Shown here: in pieces, positions 7,552 to 11,382 of the stretch
How positions within the stretch are numbered: the stretch's first letter is position 1
Layout: each line of letters opens with the position of its first letter
From: Methylococcaceae bacterium
Lineage (GTDB): Bacteria; Pseudomonadota; Gammaproteobacteria; Methylococcales; Methylomonadaceae
Assembly (NCBI GenBank): GCA_009925045.1
Contig: RFQK01000030.1
Coordinates: 1-11,382 of the forward strand
Length of the DNA: 11,382 nt
Direction: 5' to 3'
Notes under the pieces: model-generated
Seen by the model: the letters and a program-made list of their open reading frames with translations, nothing else
Databases searched by the model: none
What the model was told of the DNA's origin: nothing
Made by a program: the position numbers and the translations under genes

Positions 7552-7587
7552 CTGCGGATTTTTTAATGACTTATCTTGTTTAGGCGC

Positions 7588-8982
7588 ATGACTAATATCA
7601 ACACCGAAAAACTCTCCAGTGCCCGTTTTGCAGAAGCAACTGATGCATTTGTTGAAGAATTTACAGCATCCGTGAGTTTTGATCAGCGCATGGCCTTGCA
7701 GGATATTCAGGGTTCACTGGCTCATGCCACTATGCTGGAAAGCATTGGTATTTTAACGGCTGAAGATTTGACGGCTATCCAAAAAGGGCTGGCACAAATC
7801 AGTGATGAAATTAAGCGAGGCGAATTTACCTGGTCAATCAAACAAGAAGATGTGCATATGAATATCGAAGCACGTCTTACCGATCTTATTGGCATTGCCG
7901 GCAAAAAACTTCACACCGGCCGCTCACGCAATGATCAGGTGGCGACGGATATTCGTTTATATTTGCGCAGCGAAATCGGTGAAATTCTCAAGCAATTACG
8001 TCGTCTGCAACTGGCGTTGTTAGAGGTGGCCGAGCGTGAGGCCGATACCATCATGCCGGGCTTTACGCATTTGCAAGTAGCGCAACCGGTGACATTTGGT
8101 CATCACATGATGGCTTGGTTTGAAATGCTTTCCAGAGATCAGCAACGCCTGCAAGATTGCTGTAAGCGGATTAATATCATGCCCTTAGGGGCTGCAGCGC
8201 TAGCCGGTACCAGTTATCCAATTGATCGTTTTATGACCGCAAGTTTATTGGGTTTTGAACGTCCATCCTATAATTCCTTGGATTCGGTCAGTGACCGAGA
8301 TTTCGCGATAGAGTTTGCCGCAGCTGCCAGCCTGATCATGGTGCATTTATCGCGTTTTTCAGAAGAACTGGTGTTGTGGACCAGTGCCCAGTTTGATTTT
8401 ATTGATATCCCGGATGCTTTTTGCACCGGTTCTTCTATCATGCCGCAAAAGAAAAATCCTGATGTACCCGAATTGGTTCGTGGTAAGGCAGGGCGGGTGA
8501 CCGGACACTTAATGAGTCTGTTGATGCTGATGAAAAGTCAGCCCTTGGCCTATAACAAAGACAATCAGGAAGATAAAGAGCCGCTGTTTGATTGTGTCGA
8601 TACCTTGATCAATTCGCTGCGTGCTTTCGCCGACATGATGCCGCGGGTGCAGACTAAAGCCGACAATATGTACAAAGCGGCGAAACGGGGCTTTGCGACC
8701 GCGACGGATTTAGCTGATTATCTGGTGCGTGACAAAGGGATGGCCTTCCGTGATGCTCATGAAGTAGTGGGTCTGGCGGTGCGTTTAGGTGTGGAAACGG
8801 GTCGTGATTTGTCGGAGCTCAGCCTGACAGAATTGCAACAGTTTGCACCGAGTATTAGCGAGGATGTTTTTGATATTCTGAAGCTGGAAGGTTCTGTCGC
8901 TGCCCGTAATCATATTGGTGGCACAGCGCCCGAACAGGTGAGAGCGGCGATTGCCAGAGCCCGGGCAGAATTGCAAAGCTAA
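7588..8982 (+). CDS. argH: Argininosuccinate lyase
   Basis: ArgH catalyses the last step of arginine biosynthesis, splitting argininosuccinate into arginine and fumarate; it is a cytoplasmic homotetramer of the fumarase/aspartase superfamily. From the ATG at 7588 the protein is 464 residues, the usual family length. The family motifs are all present: HTGRSRNDQ (109-117), GFTHLQ with the catalytic-region His161 (158-163), and the superfamily signature [12 protein letters not shown] (281-292), whose mobile loop carries the catalytic serine. A TTG at 7576 would add four residues (MFRR), but the ATG gives the common family length. The gene appears monocistronic here: it diverges from glgX and ends at a terminator shared with htpG. 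No other arg gene is in the window. Confidence 0.97.
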   Translation: MTNINTEKLSSARFAEATDAFVEEFTASVSFDQRMALQDIQGSLAHATMLESIGILTAEDLTAIQKGLAQISDEIKRGEFTWSIKQEDVHMNIEARLTDLIGIAGKKLHTGRSRNDQVATDIRLYLRSEIGEILKQLRRLQLALLEVAEREADTIMPGFTHLQVAQPVTFGHHMMAWFEMLSRDQQRLQDCCKRINIMPLGAAALAGTSYPIDRFMTASLLGFERPSYNSLDSVSDRDFAIEFAAAASLIMVHLSRFSEELVLWTSAQFDFIDIPDAFCTGSSIMPQKKNPDVPELVRGKAGRVTGHLMSLLMLMKSQPLAYNKDNQEDKEPLFDCVDTLINSLRAFADMMPRVQTKADNMYKAAKRGFATATDLADYLVRDKGMAFRDAHEVVGLAVRLGVETGRDLSELSLTELQQFAPSISEDVFDILKLEGSVAARNHIGGTAPEQVRAAIARARAELQS

Positions 8983-9002
8983 GACACCTAAATAAGACGC
9001 AT

Positions 9003-9031
9003 AAAAAAGGCTGGTTGACCCAGCCTTTTTT
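9003..9031. terminator. Bidirectional rho-independent terminator between argH and htpG
   Basis: AAAAAAGGCTGG (9003-9014), the loop TTGAC, then CCAGCCTTTTTT (9020-9031) form a perfect 12-bp inverted repeat. The GC core is flanked by an A-tract on the left and a T-tract on the right, so it can end transcription of both convergent genes. It lies 20 bases after the argH stop and 16 bases from the htpG stop. Confidence 0.93.
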
Positions 9032-9047
9032 GTTTCCTGCCTATTGA

Positions 9048-10982
9048 TTAGGCCAACAGACCTTGTAACAAACCGTTTAATCGGTGGACAAAGGCTGCTG
9101 AATCATCCAACTGACCACCTTCACTCAGTACCGCTTGATCAAACAAGATATGGGTGATGTCGGCAAATCGGGCATCGTCTTGTTCGGTTTTCAGGGCTTT
9201 AACCAATGAATGGTCCGGATTGACCTCGAAAGTCGGCTTAGAACCTCCCATACCCATCATATGCATAGGATTGCCGGATTCTTTCATGATGCGTTCCATA
9301 TTCAGACTCATATCATAAGCACCGGTCACCAGACAGGCGGGTGAGTCGGTCAGACGGTGACTGATTTTGACCTCATTGACTTTATCATCCAGCACTTCTT
9401 TCATTTGGTTTAAAACTGACTCGAAATCTTTACTGACTTCTTCCTGATGTTGTTTATCTTCTTCGGTCTCGAATTTTTCCAGATCTAACTGCTCTTTGGC
9501 AATCGATTGTAAATGTTTGTCTTCAAACTCGGTCAGGCTGGATACTAACCATTCATCTACACGGTCAGACAGCAACAACACTTCGATGCCTTTTTTACGG
9601 AAAATTTCCAGATGCGGGCTGTTTTTAGCGGCAGCAAAATTATCGGCAGTGATGTAATAAATCTGATCCTGACCCTCTTTCATACGGCTCACATAATCCG
9701 CTAATGAAATATTTTGGGTTTTGTCATCGGTATGGGTAGAAGAAAAGCGCAGTAATTTAGCAACTCGATCTTTGTTTTTAGCATCTTCAATGGTGCCTTC
9801 TTTAATCACGTTACCAAACTGTTCCCAAAATAACTGATATTTATCAGCATCGTTGTCAGCCAGATCTTCCAGCATACCCAATACTTTTTTCACCGCGCCG
9901 GATTTAATCGCATTGATTTGTTTGCTTTGTTGCAAGATTTCGCGTGAAACGTTGAGTGGCAAACTGTCAGCATCAATCACACCGCGAATGAATCGCAAGT
10001 AACGTGGCATTAACTGTTCGGCATCGTCCATGATGAAGACTTTGCGGATATACAGTTTAACCCCATGTTTGGAGTCACGATCCCATAAGTCAAACGGGGC
10101 ACGACCCGGCACATAGAGCAGCAGAGTAAATTCGTTAGTGCCTTCCACCTTGCTATGGACGTGCGTCAATGGATCTTGGTAATCATGGCCGACGTGTTTA
10201 TAAAACTCGTTATAGTCCTCGTTACTAATTTCGTCTTTTGATTTTGTCCACAGCGCAGAAGCTGTATTCACAGTTTCATCTTCAACACGCGCAGGTGCGG
10301 TTTCATTGCCTTCATCATCTTTCTCGGCAGGAATTTCTTGCGCCATGATGATAGGCAGAGAAATATGATCCGAATATTTTTTGATGATAGAACGTAATTT
10401 CCAGCTACTTAAATATTCGTCTTCTCCTTCTTTTAAATGCAGGACAATCTCTGTCCCACGGCCAGCTTTTTCGACAGTCTCAATGGTGTAATCACCTTCA
10501 CCGCTTGACTCCCAGCGCACACCATCACCCACAGCAGCCCCAGCTTTACGGGTTGTCAAAGTGACTTTGTCAGCGACGATAAAGGCTGAATAAAAACCCA
10601 CCCCAAATTGACCAATCAGTTCACTGTCCTTGGCTTGGTCGCCAGTCAGGCGCTCAAAGAATTGTTTAGTACCGGATTTGGCAATGGTACCAATGTGTTC
10701 CTGAACTTCATCACGGGTCATACCAATACCATTATCACTGATGGTGATGGTCTTGGCGGTTTCATTGAAATTAACCCGGATGTTTAGATCACTATCCCCT
10801 TCATACAAAGCATCGTTGGATAAGGCTTCAAAACGCAATTTATCGGCGGCGTCAGAACCATTGGAAATCAATTCACGTAAAAAAATGTCTTTGTTGCTGT
10901 ACAAAGAATGAATCATTAAGTGCAGCAAGTGTTTGACTTCGGTCTGAAAACCTAGGGTTTGTTTTTGTGCATCAACTGTCAT
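9048..10982 (-). CDS. htpG: Molecular chaperone HtpG (bacterial Hsp90)
   Basis: This is an ATP-dependent homodimeric cytoplasmic chaperone that works with the DnaK system on client folding under stress. At 644 residues it is slightly longer than the E. coli protein (624). The N-terminal GHKL ATPase domain shows LRELISNGSDAADKLR (E37 and N41, the catalytic and Mg-binding positions), DNGIGM (83-88) and GQFGVGFYSAF (124-134), the ATP lid region. The middle domain has LPLNVSREILQQ, which carries the conserved Arg that contacts the ATP gamma-phosphate. The C-terminal dimerisation domain ends with MHMMGMGGSKPTFEVNPDH and a final HRLNGLLQGLLA; there is no eukaryotic MEEVD tail. The start ATG at 10982 is the natural family start, with only a weak Shine-Dalgarno. 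A sigma-32 type promoter lies just upstream, so heat induction is expected. Confidence 0.97.
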   Translation of the reverse strand: MTVDAQKQTLGFQTEVKHLLHLMIHSLYSNKDIFLRELISNGSDAADKLRFEALSNDALYEGDSDLNIRVNFNETAKTITISDNGIGMTRDEVQEHIGTIAKSGTKQFFERLTGDQAKDSELIGQFGVGFYSAFIVADKVTLTTRKAGAAVGDGVRWESSGEGDYTIETVEKAGRGTEIVLHLKEGEDEYLSSWKLRSIIKKYSDHISLPIIMAQEIPAEKDDEGNETAPARVEDETVNTASALWTKSKDEISNEDYNEFYKHVGHDYQDPLTHVHSKVEGTNEFTLLLYVPGRAPFDLWDRDSKHGVKLYIRKVFIMDDAEQLMPRYLRFIRGVIDADSLPLNVSREILQQSKQINAIKSGAVKKVLGMLEDLADNDADKYQLFWEQFGNVIKEGTIEDAKNKDRVAKLLRFSSTHTDDKTQNISLADYVSRMKEGQDQIYYITADNFAAAKNSPHLEIFRKKGIEVLLLSDRVDEWLVSSLTEFEDKHLQSIAKEQLDLEKFETEEDKQHQEEVSKDFESVLNQMKEVLDDKVNEVKISHRLTDSPACLVTGAYDMSLNMERIMKESGNPMHMMGMGGSKPTFEVNPDHSLVKALKTEQDDARFADITHILFDQAVLSEGGQLDDSAAFVHRLNGLLQGLLA

Positions 10983-11023
10983 AGGTATTGCTCAATTAAA
11001 GGTTGTTAAAAACTGTTCTCAGC

Positions 11024-11052
11024 ATATTGGGGACGCATATAAAATTTTCAAG
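11024..11052 (-). promoter_or_regulatory. Sigma-32 (RpoH) heat-shock promoter of htpG
   Basis: On the minus strand the -35 element CTTGAAA (11046-11052) is a perfect match to the RpoH consensus. A 13-base spacer separates it from CCCCAATAT (11024-11032), close to the consensus CCCCATNT. Transcription would begin near 11016, leaving a leader of about 33 bases before the htpG ATG. Confidence 0.88.
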
Positions 11053-11098
11053 TCTGGTCAAATAAAAGCAAGAAATTCTTCAAGTCGATAGGCTTTGG

Positions 11099-11127
11099 TT
11101 GACAATTAAGGATGGGGTGATTAGAAT
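11099..11127 (+). promoter_or_regulatory. Sigma-70 promoter of tRNA-Leu with GC-rich discriminator
   Basis: TTGACA (11099-11104), a 17-base spacer and TAGAAT (11122-11127) form a near-consensus promoter. The following GCGCGGC discriminator is GC-rich, as in stable-RNA promoters under stringent (ppGpp) control; that regulation is inferred. Transcription should start near 11134, leaving about 26 bases of leader to be trimmed before the mature tRNA. Confidence 0.85.
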
Positions 11128-11160
11128 GCGCGGCTCTAAGAGTTGTTACTCATCCCCTTT

Positions 11161-11247
11161 GCCGAGGTGGTGAAATTGGTAGACGCGCTAGCTTCAGGTG
11201 CTAGTGGGGGTAACCCCGTGGAGGTTCAAGTCCTCTCCTCGGCACCA
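11161..11247 (+). tRNA. tRNA-Leu(CAG)
   Basis: An 87-base class II tRNA. The acceptor arms GCCGAGG and CCTCGGC pair fully. The anticodon stem CTAGC/GCTAG encloses the loop TTCAGGT with anticodon CAG, which reads CUG leucine codons. A long variable arm (GGGG-TAA-CCCC) marks the leucine class, the T-loop reads GGTTCAAGTCC, and the discriminator A plus CCA is encoded. Confidence 0.97.
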
Positions 11248-11290
11248 TTATAAATACATGTTTTAACTGGCTTTTTCAAAGCTGGGGTCT

Positions 11291-11355
11291 AAAAACTCTC
11301 CTTTTGTACTACATTTTGTAACACGCTTTGTTACACAAAGTGTGGGAGAGTTTTT
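11291..11355 (+). promoter_or_regulatory. Nested inverted repeat covering the next gene's ribosome binding site
   Basis: AAAAACTCTCC (11291-11301) is a perfect reverse complement of GGAGAGTTTTT (11345-11355). Inside it a second hairpin pairs CACGCTTTGT (11322-11331) with ACAAAGTGTG (11335-11344), ten pairs including one G-U, with a TAC loop; it stacks directly on the outer stem. The right arm contains the GGAGAG Shine-Dalgarno of the gene starting at 11358. Folded, it would hide the ribosome binding site. The T-tract after the stem also resembles a rho-independent terminator, so it could instead end the tRNA transcript. Both roles are inferred from pairing alone. Confidence 0.6.
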
Positions 11356-11357
11356 CA

Positions 11358-11382
11358 ATGCCGACTCCTCATGATCGTCTTT
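11358..11382 (+). CDS. Start of an unidentified gene, possibly an Rpn-type nuclease (partial)
   Basis: Only eight codons are visible: MPTPHDRL. The ATG has a good GGGAGAG Shine-Dalgarno seven bases upstream, so a real start is likely. The PTPHDRLF-like opening recalls Rpn-family recombination-promoting nucleases (PF04754-type, often labelled putative transposases), which often begin this way, but eight residues cannot establish this. The gene lies directly after a tRNA, a common position for accessory genes. Confidence 0.35.

Noticed and set aside
11260..11287. Weak hairpin CTGGCTTT/AAAGCTGG after tRNA-Leu as a terminator
   Set aside because: It has two G-U pairs and no T-tract after it; the inverted repeat further downstream is a better candidate.
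1..11382. CRISPR arrays, insertion sequences or an origin of replication
   Set aside because: No regularly spaced repeats, transposase genes or DnaA-box clusters were seen in reading the window.

Overview
The window reads as chromosomal DNA of a Gammaproteobacterium with moderate GC. It carries a near-consensus sigma-32 promoter in front of htpG, a class II tRNA-Leu with encoded CCA, GlgX and ArgH of ordinary proteobacterial type, and a TonB-dependent outer-membrane receptor. A methanotroph or methylotroph of the Methylococcales type is a possible source, but that is an impression from gene content and not something the sequence proves. No gene-free stretch exceeds about 180 bases.

Left part (1-1164, minus strand): the first 47 codons of a beta-carbonic anhydrase, then a J-domain protein with four Sel1-like repeats. 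After a 175-base divergent intergenic region comes a plus-strand cluster (1340-5334). It holds a HupE/UreJ-type inner-membrane metal permease with an unusual C-terminal extension of about 187 residues, a HupE-linked TonB-dependent receptor starting 17 bases later, and a small exported protein of unknown function 63 bases after that. Together these look like a trans-envelope metal uptake module, probably for nickel or cobalt: the receptor brings the metal through the outer membrane, the permease takes it through the inner membrane, and the third protein may work in the periplasm.

Central part (5341-8982): glgX, a glycogen debranching enzyme, lies on the minus strand and ends only 6 bases from the metal cluster. 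It is divergent from argH, argininosuccinate lyase. argH converges on htpG (9048-10982, minus), and the two share a perfect 12-bp bidirectional terminator.

Right part (10983-11382): htpG is preceded by a clear heat-shock promoter. Divergent from it is tRNA-Leu(CAG), with a TTGACA-17-TAGAAT promoter and a GC-rich discriminator. Past the tRNA, a nested inverted repeat covers the ribosome binding site of a gene of which only eight codons are visible, possibly an Rpn-type nuclease.

The items most worth a second look are the extended HupE with its operon, the small exported protein, and the hairpin that would mask the ribosome binding site after the tRNA.
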